The translations under genes and the position numbers were made by a program. From NCBI RefSeq assembly GCF_014356525.2, contig NC_052506.1, positions 11,579,283-11,643,282 on the forward strand: a DNA stretch of 64,000 nucleotides. The letters are read 5' to 3'. The notes beneath the pieces were generated by a model. That model was not told where the DNA came from and made no database searches. It worked only from the letters and a program-made list of their open reading frames with translations. Shown piece after piece: positions 10,643 through 20,524 of this stretch (within the stretch, counting starts at the first letter, position 1; every line of letters starts with the position of its first letter). The stretch comes from Nilaparvata lugens (Eukaryota; Arthropoda; Insecta; Hemiptera; Delphacidae).

Positions 10643-11320
10643 ATTCTTCTTCTTCTTCACGTGCCTGCTCCGTCTCGGATGTTGGCGATCATAATGGCTA
10701 TCCTGATTTTGTCGACGGCGCTACGGAACAGCTCTGCAGATGACTGGTGAAACCATAGCCTCAGATTTGCCAGCCATGAAATTCTCCTTCAGCCAGGTCC
10801 CCTTTTTCCGTTGATTTTTCCTTGAAGGATCTCTTGCAGAAGTCTGTATCTTGAGCTATTCCTCATAATGTGGCCGAGGTATTGGAGTTTTCTACTTTTA
10901 ATGGTATTCAGGAGCTCCGGTTCTTTATTCATTCTCCTGAGAACCTCTTGATTAGTAACTTTATGCGTCCAGGATATTTTCAGCATTCTTCTGTACAGCC
11001 AGAGTTCAAAAGCTTCAATCTTTACCATTGTTTCTTTTGTGAGGGTCCATGCTTCTACCCCATACAACAGAACGCAATAGTCTCAATTTAGTGAATAGAG
11101 TAAGGTCGTGACTCTTGTACACCTTACTCAATTTATTGAAGACAACTCTTGCTTTTTCTATGCGGCATCTTATTTCTTGTGTGTTATTCTATTTTTCATT
11201 GATGATGGTACCCAGGTAGTTATAGTGTGAGACTCTTTCTATTGCATTTTGATTAATAAACAATTGTACTCCACCTACATTCTCCTCGCTTATTACCATG
11301 AGCTTTGTCCATGAGCAATT
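10643..11320 (-). pseudogene. RTE-type LINE fragment (endonuclease-reverse transcriptase C-terminus)
   Basis: The longest open piece (10789-11067, 92 aa) encodes YGVEAWTLTKETMVKIEAF, LYRRMLKISWTHKVTNQEVL and KLQYLGHIMRNSSRYRLL. This is the C-terminal region conserved after the reverse transcriptase domain of RTE-like LINEs. Upstream on the minus strand (11085-11300) a stop-broken frame still shows SHYNYLGTIINE and KARVVFNKLSKVYKSHDL. Downstream a frameshift after GKRGPG moves the tail, with SWLANL and KIRIAIMIANIRDGAG, to another frame. The element ends in a GAAGAAGAAGAA tail near 10645-10658. It is 5-prime truncated and inactive. Confidence 0.85.
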
Positions 11321-11379
11321 TTAATTATGATCTTGAAATCTTGAATTCTTCATACTGTGGATACAATTACGTATCATCA

Positions 11380-11585
11380 TTCATTGCTTGCGTAGCAGCC
11401 TAGAGATCCCCGGTTCAAACCCTCATCACCAACCTTCTTTGAACATTTCACTCCTGTATGGGCACGTTAAACTGTCGACCCGGCTGAAGTATGTCATTCG
11501 TAAGGCCCATTGATGGTTTAAATAATATATTCAGGTGGGGTGGAACTTCTGTCAAGAACATCCCACTAATAAATTCCATACAAAT
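11380..11585 (+). mobile_element. tRNA-derived SINE, 5-prime truncated copy
   Basis: Keeps the box B region (GGTTCAAACCCT) and the body TGGGCACGTTAAACTGTCG ... CCGGCTGAAGTATG ... AAGGCCCATTGATGG. The box A half present in the copies at 26349 and 29303 is missing. The 5-prime loss fits target-primed retroposition. Confidence 0.75.
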
Positions 11586-11933
11586 ATTATTGTTATATTC
11601 TTCGTATCTGCATTGTTTCCTATGAAATCGATTTAAAATATGCCTGGGTAAATTTTTCGAGGTGCTTGAAAACTTGAAGAAGTTTATGATAGGGAGATAG
11701 CAGTGATTCTCAACGTTTTTGGAACACTTTATCTGCTCAAGAGTACCAAACAAAATTGAAGCAGCTACTCCACAAACCACTCCTTCTCACTCCCTCAAGC
11801 AACTACCCCCTCTCTCCGCCCTTCTTGCTCAAGCGGCGTCAGATCGCTTTTCGAGAGAAGAATGGGGACAAAAGGAGAATTTCGAAAGGACAATCGATAG
11901 AATAGGGGTTAAAACAGGAGCAGCATTAGAATA

Positions 11934-13005
11934 AGTATTGAAAAAGAGGTAAAAAGGTAGTGGAATAGGAGAAGGAGCCTTTAGAAAGATAGAAAGACAA
12001 GGAGAAGAAGGTAAGAGGAGGGAAGAAGAATGTTAGAGAATATAGAGGAAAGAAGAAGAATGATTGGAGAAGGAGATTGGAAGAGCCAGTGGCAGAGGGG
12101 AGTCTGAGAAGGAGCGAAGATGGAAAAAGTGATAAGTTAAGAGAAAGTAAAAGTAAAGTATATGTAAAAAGTGATAAGTGTAGATTGAGAAAAACCGGAG
12201 GAGAAAGGTGGTAGAGAGCAGTCTGAGGAGGAGCAAAAATGGAAGACATGATTGTACAAGAGAATAAAGAGAGGCTTGACGATAAGAGAAAGAAGAGGTG
12301 TAGGGGAGGGTCAGGGAAACAGCAAAAAGAGTATGGAGACAGTAATAAGTGTAGAGTGGGAAGAAGCAGAAAAGGAAGGGAATCAAGTGAATGAAGTATT
12401 CAAAAAGAAGAAGGAAGGTCGGTGTTTGAAAAAGGTATTGAAATAAAATTAATAAATTGATTGACTATTGTGTAATTTATAAAATGAAGAGAGAATTGGG
12501 GGGGGGAAGAATAGAATAAAAAGGAAGAGAAGAAAAGGCGGGTAACAAACGCACGTATAGGAGGAGAATAGTAAGGAGTAGGAGGAAGACAAGGAGGAGA
12601 AGTAGAGGAAGAAGTGGTGGAGGAGGAGGAGGAGGAGGAGGAGGAGGAGGAGGAGGAGGAGGAGGAGGTGGAGGAGGAGGAGGAGGAGGAGGAGGAGGAG
12701 GAGGTGAATGAGAAGGAAAAGGAGTCGGAGGAGAAGGAGGATGGGGAGGAAGAGGGATGATGAGGAGAAGAAGGAAAATAAAAGAGACAAAATAAAGAAT
12801 AGGTTAAAAATAGAAGGAAAATAATTGATTGTGAAGAGATGATGTGGTGGAAACATGAAAGATTAAATGAAAATAACAATCAGGAGAAAGAAAAGGAATT
12901 ACATTGAGAAACAAGTAGGAAAGAAATTCATAGAAGAAGTAGAAGAAAGAGAGGGCGAAAAAGGGAAGGGAGGAAGATAAAGACTAAGAAGAAGAGAGTA
13001 AAAGA
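11934..13005. repeat. Purine-rich tract with (GGA)n microsatellite
   Basis: Over 1 kb the plus strand is strongly purine-biased (GAAGAAG, GGAGGAGG, AGAGAAAG), with a pure (GGA)n core at about 12614-12712. All reading frames here give Ser/Leu/Phe-rich or Lys/Glu-rich low-complexity peptides that I do not accept as genes. The tract could form triplex or other unusual DNA structure. Confidence 0.85.
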
Positions 13006-13009
13006 ATTC

Positions 13010-13660
13010 GGTTTATTGGAGGAAGGAGATGCCGTATGTAGCTAGTTTTTCCGAGAGGAAGGTGAACGAAACAGTGGGAAACGCTTTCTGCCCTGAGGAT
13101 GGTCCACGAGCACGACTCCTCCCACCTCCCATCATGGGTGATAATTCTTGTTTCAATTCCTTGCTAATGGTGGGGGGAAGGGGAGGGGGAGATCTGTAGC
13201 AGGAGGCGCGCACCTGTAAAGTTGGCTCTCTTGATAAGTTGTTCAAAAAGTACGTGAGGTGGGTCCACTTACTGCAGCCACTTTGGGCTTGGTGGCTCCC
13301 TTACCCCCCTTGCAAACACCCCCTCTTTTCGGCCACAAATATCCGGCCTCATGCTATCCCCTCATCACTCACCCCCCCCCACAATCTCGTTGAAAAGCAC
13401 CGAGCAGCCACAACTATTACCTACCATTCACTCTCTCTCTTTTTCCCAGCCACTTGCTTCAAGATCCAATCACCTCTTTCGTTTTAGTTAACTGTGTGAT
13501 GTGTATCACTCGGTGATACTTGTCGCTGTTTTAAAAAAGAAGGCATACCGGGGATTGAGGTGTTATCTCAATTTGAGAATTCGGGAATTTTGTTATCTTT
13601 CACGGGATATTCTCCGTCAATTCTGTGTGCAAAACACATGCGTGCAGTTGTTGCTTGTTG
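13010..13660. other. Unassigned, less AT-rich spacer
   Basis: A patch with CCACCTCCC and CCCCCCTTGC runs and no domain-bearing frame. It may be unique host DNA; I see no splice-bounded exon in it. Confidence 0.35.
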
Positions 13661-13671
13661 GTTGAAGTCTA

Positions 13672-13838
13672 AAGGTGCGTACAGATATACGCGCCGCGAA
13701 CATGAGCAATTCACTTTTAATCAGCTGACTATATCTGTATTTTTACAGAAACTGTAAGATACAGTTATAAAAAGCTTGGCATCAGCTGATTAAAAGTGAA
13801 TTGCTCATGTTCGCGGCGCGTATATCTGTACGCACCTT
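13672..13838. mobile_element. MITE, AAGGTGCGTACAGATATACG family, copy 2
   Basis: A 167-bp foldback element with perfect ends AAGGTGCGTACAGATATACG and its complement, flanked by TA on both sides (13670-13671 and 13839-13840). The arms contain GCGCCGCGAACATGAGCAAT. It matches the nested copy at 6604-6769 closely. Confidence 0.92.
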
Positions 13839-13899
13839 TATAATTATTTGCCGTAATGTGTGGATGGAGTCTTTGACTGCCAATTAATTGGTTAATTAA

Positions 13900-14508
13900 T
13901 TGTCACAAAGATTTGATTCAATGAATAAAACTGACAATTTCTTACTATTTTTATTTGATTTTATGAATAAATGGATCAAATTTTGGTCCAATGCATCATT
14001 CACATTAGATAATCTGCAGCCCATAAAAATTTTAAAACATTGAGTGTTCCCTTTTTGGCGTATCGATATATCGACCAAATTTTGGTCCAATGCATCAGTC
14101 ACATTAGATAATCTGCAGCCCATCAAAATTATAAAACATTGAGTGTTCCATTTTTGGCGTATCGATTGAATCATTTATGAAATGTTTTACTGGTAGAAAT
14201 AAAAGAATTACATCTTAGAAATCTATAATAGAAGCAATACAAATTTGACAACATGGAAATATACTATTACAAAATAAAATGAAATGACAATTGAGCATTT
14301 GCATCTCGAAGTACTAAACCTGTTTGATTGATTTGATTATCAGATCTGATCTGACTAGATTATTGTAACATTGATATGAATTTTATGCATAAATTGGTCA
14401 AATTTTGGCCCTATTATCATTTGACAATCTGCAGCACATGATTATTGTAAAACATTGAGCATTCCCTGTATGGTGTAACGATTATACCAATTGATCTCAT
14501 TTGATTAT
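13900..14508 (+). repeat. Satellite-like repeat array flanking the Polinton (left part)
   Basis: At least three units contain TCAAATTTTGGTCC (or GGCC), AATCTGCAGCCCAT and ACATTGAGTGTTCC, at about 13977, 14076 and 14399. A further unit in the same orientation lies beyond the Polinton relic at 23040-23185. The array therefore appears to have been split by that insertion. Confidence 0.8.
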
Positions 14509-14695
14509 TGAATGGAAAACACTAAGAAATTGTCAAAAACCACAGATTTATTGATACTTAGAAAGACCGGTTTCGGTTATTACACCATTGTCAATCTCTG
14601 ATGAACAATGAGTTTATATACGGATAAACGGATGAGTTATCAAGAGATTACGGATAACGGATGAGTCAATCAGAGATTGACAATGGTGAGTAGGT
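14509..14695 (+). repeat. Left inverted arm of the Polinton relic
   Basis: Runs TTGAATGGAAAACACTAAG, CCACAGATTTATTGATACTT, AAGACCGGTTTCGGTTATTA, then ACAATGAGTTTATATACGG and AGAGATTGACAATGGTGAG. The right arm at 22846-23022 is its inverted copy but lacks the roughly 45-base segment with ACCGGTTTCGG. The left arm has extra copies of GGATAACGGATGAGT. Confidence 0.82.
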
Positions 14696-14779
14696 ATGAT
14701 TAGTGGGGATAGACCGGTTTTTTTGCGCAATTACCCCCCCTCACCCCTCCCCCAACCCCCTGAGTTTGTGCGAATTCCC

Positions 14780-14915
14780 CCCCTCCCCTCCCCCTCTCCC
14801 TCTCCCTCTCCCTCTCCTTCTCCCTCTCCCTCTCCTTCTCCCTCTCCCTCTCCCTCTCCTTCTCCTCTCCTTCTCCCTCTCCTTCTCCCTCTCCCTCTCC
14901 CTCTCACTCTCCTTA
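14780..14915. repeat. (CCCTCT)n microsatellite
   Basis: A pyrimidine tract of CTCCCT and CTCCTT hexamers just inside the left Polinton arm. The proline/serine and leucine frames through it are artefacts. Confidence 0.92.
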
Positions 14916-15056
14916 TCTTATCACCCCTCTCCCAGTGAGGACGAGGGGGTTGAAAAGAGAGAGAGATATATCTCTCTCTCTCCCCTTGCCAAGGTGAGGG
15001 AAAAAAAATTTCCCTTTTTGGAGGAAAAATTCCCTCTCTCTATACTGACAGATTAA

Positions 15057-15475
15057 AGTGAATCCATATTTCTACATCTAATGCTATACTGACAGATTAA
15101 AGTGAATGCTAAATGAGGGAAAAAATTCTCTACTGTCAAATTAAAGTGAATCTGTTACATCTTTATACTGACAGATTAAAGTGAATCCATATTTCTACAT
15201 CTAATGCTATACTGTCAAATTAAAGTGAATCCATATTTCTACATCTAATGCTATACTGTCAAATTAAAGTGAATCCATATTTCTACATCTAATGCTATAC
15301 TGTCAAATTAAAGTGAATCTGTTACATCTTTATACTGAGTGAATCTGTATAATTTCCCTTTCTCAGTGAGGGAAAAAATAATTTCCCTTTGAGGGAAAAA
15401 TTCTCTACTGTCAAATTAAAGTGAATCTGTTACATCTTATACTGAGTGAATCTGTTACATCTTTATACTGTAAAA
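15057..15475. repeat. Tandem minisatellite, 44-bp unit, inside the Polinton
   Basis: Repeats of TATACTGTCAAATTAAAGTG followed by AATCCATATTTCTACATC. The landmark recurs exactly 44 bases apart at 15208, 15252 and 15296, with degenerate or shortened copies on both sides. The core motif TATACTG...TTAAAGTGAATCCAT recurs alone at 17691, just upstream of the TATA box at 17816. That suggests a functional motif that was amplified here; this is inference. Confidence 0.85.
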
Positions 15476-15727
15476 TTATAAAGTGATTGCAAATTAATAC
15501 AATTGGTTTGCTTTCCACCCGACAGTTAAGAAAAATTTCACAAATTTATATTGAAATTTTCTATGTGCTGTACAAACCGCAGGCGTTATTTTTTAAGTGT
15601 TTCTCCGAGAATATCTATAGTAAATTTAGTATGAACAAGCATTCCAAAAATGGCTATAGATATCCTCAGACCTATATCACTTGGGATATCAGCTCTATTG
15701 ATGTCTTAACAGAGAGAGGTCAATGAT

Positions 15728-16035
15728 CTAAGTTGATCTTTTACATTTTTTATCTGCAATGTCATACAAGCATTTCCAAAGTTCATCGGAATTTGTAACA
15801 ATAGTTGAGAAATCATTTGCACTACAATAATGTAGATGGCCTGTATCTAGTATATCGAGCAGTTCGAAAATCTCAGATAAAATTGGAAAATGTACATTTC
15901 TGTTTTTGTTAACGCTAGATCAACATCATCGCCTTGGAATCCTGTTGAAAATTTAATATTTTTTGCAATAGAATCAAATTCATGAATGAAATTGACATCA
16001 AGAGGCGAGTTAATTTTTTGAATTTTGCAAAGCTA
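15728..16035 (-). pseudogene. Unrecognised Polinton gene, frameshifted
   Basis: The minus strand has an open segment with INSPLDVNFIHEFDSIAKNI and DVDLALTKT. A second frame continues with ILSEIFELLDILDTGHLHYC and ELWKCLYDIADKK before a stop at 15728. Each frame is open only for its half, so a one-base shift near 15890 best explains the pair. I do not recognise the family. It is acidic and likely soluble, with no signal peptide or membrane segment. Confidence 0.45.
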
Positions 16036-16070
16036 AAACACTGCATGACCTTGATTGCTATGAACTATAA

Positions 16071-16186
16071 TTGATAAGGTAGGAATGTGCACTTAGCTGT
16101 AACAGTTGTGTCTGAGGGGGCGTATCTCTTGATAAGGTAGGAATGTGCACTTAGCTGTAACAGTTGTGTCTGAGGGGGCGTATCTC
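16071..16186. repeat. Two-copy direct tandem repeat, 58-bp unit
   Basis: Two adjacent, essentially identical copies of a unit that starts TTGATAAGGTAGGAATGTGC and ends GAGGGGGCGTATCTC. It lies between two minus-strand gene remnants of the Polinton. The perfect identity points to a recent duplication. Confidence 0.9.
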
Positions 16187-16260
16187 GCGTCCTCACTCAA
16201 TCAAGTCTACACTGATACTAAACCAAAATGTTCGAGGAAATATCTGAATTAAAAATTTGT

Positions 16261-16536
16261 TTACAACATTTCACTACAACAATACATCATAACTTCATCT
16301 TCAATTTTAATTAATTTATCTATAGACAAATTGTGTGGACGGTAATAGCACAAATAGTCTTTTATATCGTTCAAATTAACTGTGCTTAGAAAAATGTCTT
16401 TCAATTGTTTCGCCAAACTATAATTTTCAGGAGTTGATTTCCTAATTGCACTTTCACACTCATCATACCAGTCTATGCAGTTTTTTAACCTCACTTCCAA
16501 TTCGTTGTCAGCAGCTAACCACTTTGTCGGATCCAT
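16261..16536 (-). CDS. Hypothetical 91-aa Polinton protein
   Basis: An intact frame starting MDPTKWLAADNELEVRL and ending in a C-rich tail (MMYCCSEML). The middle carries CIDWYDECESAIRKSTPENY and DYLCYYRPHNLSIDKLIKI. It starts 24 bases after the stop of the preceding minus-strand frame (16560), which fits a compact viral-style gene cluster. No family is recognised. It is acidic, mostly helical in appearance, and has no signal peptide. Cysteines at both ends could bind metal, but no standard spacing is met. Confidence 0.5.
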   Translation of the reverse strand: MDPTKWLAADNELEVRLKNCIDWYDECESAIRKSTPENYSLAKQLKDIFLSTVNLNDIKDYLCYYRPHNLSIDKLIKIEDEVMMYCCSEML

Positions 16537-16559
16537 AGTTGTCGAGCGAATGGAGTAAA

Positions 16560-17613
16560 CTATGTGTAGGCGGGCACTATTATAGAGTAATTAAACGGTC
16601 TTTCTTCATTGATAATTGTAGACAGACAACACGTGCGAGCTTTATGCAATCTCAGTGCATGCAAGCAATAAACACACTGTAATTCCTTTCCGTTGTAGAA
16701 GAATCCATAACGTGCAAAGTTTCTTTTCTGCGCATTCGTATACATCGGTACCAATTTCATACTTTGCATTCGATTGTTTTCGCACAAGAAATATTTGTTT
16801 GATACATATTTTTAAACAGCAAAGAATTATAATGTTGGGCAGAGAATAAAGCACACCTTCCATCAGGTCTATACTTATGTATCTTACATGCATCATAACA
16901 CACGAAGTGGTGAAAAAGCTGAAATCAGGCTTGACAAAGTCCTCCGGTATGCATTGTACGTTAGAATGCAATCTTCTCAAAAACTTTGCTTTCTCAGTTC
17001 CTTTTGTGAAAATTTTCTCATAACCTGCAAGGTAATCACGTATTAATGAGTCACTGTATTCTAAATCTCCATCTTCCCATTTTATTTTATGATAGTTACG
17101 TTCCAGCCATGTTACATCGTTATACAATTTTGCGCTCAATTCCATCTTTGCAAATGGTGATTTGAAATGGAATACAGCATAATTATTGCACTTGTCAACG
17201 ATAGCAAGTTCTTTCACAATAATTTGATTACAAGTTTGTTTAAACCAGTGAAGATCAACCGTAGCAATTTTCGTAGGTGTCTGCTTTTGCACTCCTTTCT
17301 GTTCCTCTTCTCGTTTCTGTTCCTCCACCTCTGGTGCCCCCTCCTCCTCCTCCTCTCCCGACTTCTGGATTGGTGCACTGCTTCTCCTTGGTTCATAATA
17401 GAAACTTGTTGATTCAATATCGTAAAGTACCGACGACTGAGTTTGAGCTTTGTCCAAAATATCAGAATCAAGATCACACTGGATACCAATAGAGCGAGTT
17501 TGTGGCTTGTCCAAAATATCACACAGTTCAATTAGAATGAAACCTAAAGATGTTCGCAGGAAAGATCGTACACATGTTTTATCGTCATTGAATTCTGCAT
17601 TCAATAGACGCAC
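16560..17613 (-). pseudogene. Polinton-borne protein with a possible BIR-like tail, frameshifted
   Basis: The 323-aa frame from 17613 has a short N-terminal part, an acidic Glu-rich linker at about residues 85-110, and a folded-looking core (VDLHWFKQTCNQIIVKEL ... WLERNYHKIKWEDGDLEYSD). Past about 16850 it turns into an unlikely hydrophobic sequence. In the neighbouring frame (16560-16787) a plausible continuation reads RNFARYGFFYNGKELQCVYC. This resembles the start of a BIR zinc-binding domain (GFFYxG...CxxC), but the later His and Cys ligands are not clear. A frameshift near 16800-16850 is inferred. If it is BIR-like, an apoptosis-inhibitor role is possible; I hold this weakly. The start lies about 200 bases from the divergent TATA box at 17816. 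Confidence 0.5.
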
Positions 17614-17815
17614 GTTGCCGCTTTTTCCTCTATTGCAAAAGCCATGTGAAAGAGAAATCAGTCGTGAGTTCCTTTTTAATCCATCATTCGTATACTGCCA
17701 GTTAAAGTGAATCCATTCTGCTCCTCGGGCGGCCTTGTGAAGGTCGGGAGGGCGTTGCCCGGCCTTGACTGAGTGAGCGACCGAGTGATGTCAGCTTGTG
17801 CGTGCATACATCAAG

Positions 17816-17850
17816 CTATATAAAAACACATTTTTAATTTCTTATCACTT
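17816..17850 (+). promoter_or_regulatory. TATA box plus initiator, plus-strand promoter
   Basis: CTATATAAAA at 17816-17825 is followed about 28 bases later by TCACTT (17845-17850), a good match to the arthropod initiator TCAKTY. The spacing suits RNA polymerase II. Upstream is a GC-richer stretch (17720-17790), and the TATACTG...AAAGTGAATCC motif lies at 17691. Transcription would run antisense to the neighbouring Polinton genes on the right and diverge from the gene starting at 17613. Confidence 0.55.
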
Positions 17851-18300
17851 AATGCAGCTTGCGTAGTGGAGAGTGATTGAGTGCACTTGTCTACACGTAC
17901 TAGCTGCCGAGGAGGCCTATCACAATTGGCGAGCACTGCATACTCCACAGAGGTTTAGCTCGACGCTAACATATTGATTGTAAGTAAATTTTTGTTACAT
18001 TCTCATATTTTGTGAAATAACACTAATTGATTTTTATAATATATATTTGGTTACAGTTATTAAATATTTCATTGTTTTTCACAGCATTTTCTCACCTCAC
18101 AACTCGGTCTCATAAGCAGTTGTGCTCTCGTGAGGGAAACTTACCTGCATTGAGAAAATCATAGCCGAGGAGCTAAGCTGGAACAATACCTGAACCGAGT
18201 CGAGGAGCTGAGAGAAGCATATCCGATTATTTCATTTCGTCAAATCAACACATGTAAGTTCATTTTTACTTAAATTTTCCTCTTCTCCGAGGACAATATT
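17851..18300 (+). ncRNA. Putative spliced noncoding leader, module 1
   Basis: Downstream of the promoter come a donor GTAAGT at 17980, acceptors ending at 18056 (GGTTACAG) and 18084 (TTTTTCACAG), and a second donor GTAAGT at 18254. This would leave an exon of 169 bases (18085-18253). All three frames of that exon contain stops, so it would be a noncoding leader. Just downstream is CTTCTCCGAGGACA. The same order of signals recurs at 19119-19390. Splicing itself is not shown by sequence alone. Confidence 0.4.
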
Positions 18301-18484
18301 GTTCTCCATGTTAGATCCTTCAACATGGAAGTAAGAGGAGCTCATTTTTCAAACATGAATCTTATCTTGTCAGTTTTCTATCATCAATGAGATAACGCAT
18401 TTTAATATTTAACAACCAGTAGCAAAGTTGATGCATTCATTTATTTACAATATTGCACACATACTTGATTTTGATCTTTCTTTG

Positions 18485-18980
18485 TCAATCTTGTTCTAAG
18501 CCTGTTTCATCTGAAGAATCTCGTAAAAAATTCCAGATAAGTTTATTTAATTGTTCTTTTGTTAAATGAGCATTGTTTTCTATTATAACCTTCTTAATTC
18601 TATTGATAGAGTGTGTAAGGATTGTACACACACATGAGCTGGGATATCGCCATTCTCCCAGAATTTATCATATGATGTACCATATAAATCACAAACAAGA
18701 ATATGATTATAGTTATCACTATGCCAAACTCCTAATTTTTCATAATCTCTCACAAAAGTTGAATATTGTAGATTGTCCATCCTTTTTCTGCTAACTGGTC
18801 CAATATATCTAGGTGCATGTCCAAGAGTTCACTTAATTTATATTGATATCTCATTTTTTCTAAAGGAACAGAATGGTATTCACTTAATTGATTAAAATGT
18901 CTATCTATAATGAATTGAACGCACAAATCTGAAGACTTTAACTCAGACTCCACTGATCCCGCACCAAACACATTATCCAT
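18485..18980 (-). pseudogene. Unrecognised Polinton gene, two frame changes
   Basis: Starts at an ATG at 18980 (MDNVFGAGSVESELKSSDLC) and stays open to about 18750. It appears to continue in a second frame (FVRDYEKLGVWHSDNYNHIL, then KFWENGDIPAHVCVQSLHTL) and in a third (ENNAHLTKEQLNKLIWNFLR), ending near 18485. The three pieces abut, have similar codon use and contain no low-complexity sequence, so I read them as one gene with two frameshifts. No known family comes to mind. It is acidic, soluble and about 160 residues if whole. Confidence 0.5.
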
Positions 18981-19118
18981 CTCAGTACAGTAGCTTGATG
19001 TTGTATCAGCAAAGACAAGATCACTACTAACAGATTAGCTTGCTCTAGCTTATTATTATTATTATTATGAAAAGCACACTCTAGCGATAATTTATTGTAC
19101 TTTATAGTACTCTACTTA

Positions 19119-19390
19119 TATATATTTGGTTACAGTTATTAAATATTTCATTGTTTCACAGCATTTTCTCACCTCTCAACTCGAGGAGTCAAGGCAGTAT
19201 CTACACCTGAGAGGAATCAATCATACCATAGGCCGCTATCTACACCTGTACCATAGACCGCTATCTACACCTGTAGCATAGGCCGCTATCTACACCTCTA
19301 CACTCGAGGAGATTCACGCAGCATCAACTAGTACATGTAAGTACATTTTTACTTCGATTTTATCCTCTGAGGAGGAAAATTATGCTCCGA
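19119..19390 (+). repeat. Duplicated leader module 2
   Basis: Repeats the module at 18043-18300. It has ATATTTGGTTACAG (acceptor at 19135), TTGTTTCACAG (acceptor at 19161), GCATTTTCTCACCT, and the donor GTAAGT at 19337 after TACAT. The exon-like part (19162-19336) contains three or four tandem copies of CCGCTATCTACACCT. After the donor, the phrase TCCGAGGACA/TCCGAGCACA repeats at about 19-base spacing (19375-19445). The duplication preserves splice signals rather than coding sequence. Confidence 0.6.
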
Positions 19391-19464
19391 GGACAGTTTT
19401 TCTCCTCCGAGCACAGTTTTTCTCCTCCGAGCACAGTGTTTGTCCTCGGTGGATAAAAAACCTT

Positions 19465-20097
19465 CTACATTATACTGCATGCTTGTGATTTTTTCGCTTC
19501 ATCTGTATGATGAGCTTCTTCTTCTTCTTCCACCTTTACATTAATAGTTTGAATTCGACGTGTATTCAAAGGTACATAAATAATTGGAGAGGGTACTTCG
19601 TTTATTAAATAACCGCTAGGAACCTTTGGCAAAATTTGTAGATTATATGTTTTTCTTTCCCGTTAAAGTAACTGCCACATGCTAAATTACACTCAACAAG
19701 AATACTGTCAATGCTTGCTATGTTAACCAAATGTTTGGAATATACCATTTATTTGCTTGCAAAACAACATTATCAAAACCGAGTATCTTAGCAATCAAAT
19801 CAGAACGTGTTAAATCAATAGGCTTATCAGAATAAATTTCAATCTTCATAGTATTTGCATTTGCACGTATAATAAGTTATTCTTCTTCCCATCAATATTC
19901 AATTTATTCTTTAAAGATTTTATAATATCTTCAAGTTCATATGCGCCGGTATCCAACATGATTAACTTATCGCCATATTTGAAGCTAGAATTTGTTCCTT
20001 TGTTTATGTTTGCAATACTATTGTAACTAGAAAAATTAATCAGTCCAATTTCCCATTCACAATTTTGTCCAATTCTATAATTTCTTGTAATGTTCAT
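19465..20097 (-). pseudogene. Conserved Polinton/adintovirus virion-cluster protein, frameshifted
   Basis: From the ATG at 20097 the frame gives MNITRNYRIGQNCEWEIGLI, YNSIANIN and GAYELEDI. This opening is typical of a widespread uncharacterised protein encoded next to the protease in insect Polintons. The next parts lie in other frames: KILGFDNVVLQANKW, then SIDSILVECNL, then PKVPSGYLINEVPSPIIYVP. The last block is the most conserved stretch of the family. At least three frame breaks (near 19855, 19725 and 19650) are needed to connect them. The C-terminus runs into a Glu-coding GAAGAAG tract and is probably truncated. Its role in the virion is not settled; a minor capsid or penton-type role is possible. 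Confidence 0.7.
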
Positions 20098-20163
20098 AGA
20101 GGTTACTTGACTTTGATCTTAAGGTAATAACGACCATCTTGTGTGTTCACCACAAACACTTAA

Positions 20164-20524
20164 TTACAACTGATTTGCAAGAAACAATAATGTAAGATGG
20201 CCACAAAAATCGCTATTTAATGGCTGCATATGCTCCACATTATAAAATATTTACTCCATTTTCTTTTTTCCAATATTTGTCCAATTCGTATGGCGGTTGT
20301 AAATTTCCAATTGGATCAAAATACCATACATTAGAGCCAACTTTCTTATATGCTACCCAATGTGTGCCATCCTCGCTTTCCCTTGCTAAATTCACAATGG
20401 CATTTTCGTTTTTTAGAATTTTTTTGGGTAATGCATCTAGCATATATATTCCTCTTAGCTGAATCTGTAATAATTTTGACCAATCAATCAAATCATAATT
20501 ACTCAATTCTCCTTCAACATTCAT
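20164..20524 (-). pseudogene. Adenovirus-type cysteine protease (Polinton PRO), frameshifted before the catalytic Cys
   Basis: The 94-aa open part starts MNVEGELSNYDLIDWSKLL and includes RGIYMLDALP, the active-site block GTHWVAYKK with His55, and VWYFDPIGNLQPP with Asp70. In adenovirus protease the triad is His54, Glu71 and Cys122, so order and spacing agree. The frame stops at 20240. In the next frame a segment with QPLNSDFCGHL supplies the expected Gln and Cys (about 20180-20215). A single frameshift near 20230 therefore separates the nucleophile from the rest. The enzyme would mature capsid precursors in a Polinton-type virion. Its ATG overlaps the stop of the upstream gene by four bases (ATGA), a compact viral arrangement. 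Confidence 0.82.

Noticed and set aside
11926..12879. Overlapping Ser/Leu/Phe-rich minus-strand frames that look like membrane proteins
   Set aside because: The hydrophobicity comes from the purine-rich plus strand read in complement. Several frames of one strand are open together, which marks low complexity rather than a gene.
14696..15056. Proline/serine-rich frames resembling a secreted repeat protein
   Set aside because: Direct read-through of the (CCCTCT)n tract, with two frames open together.
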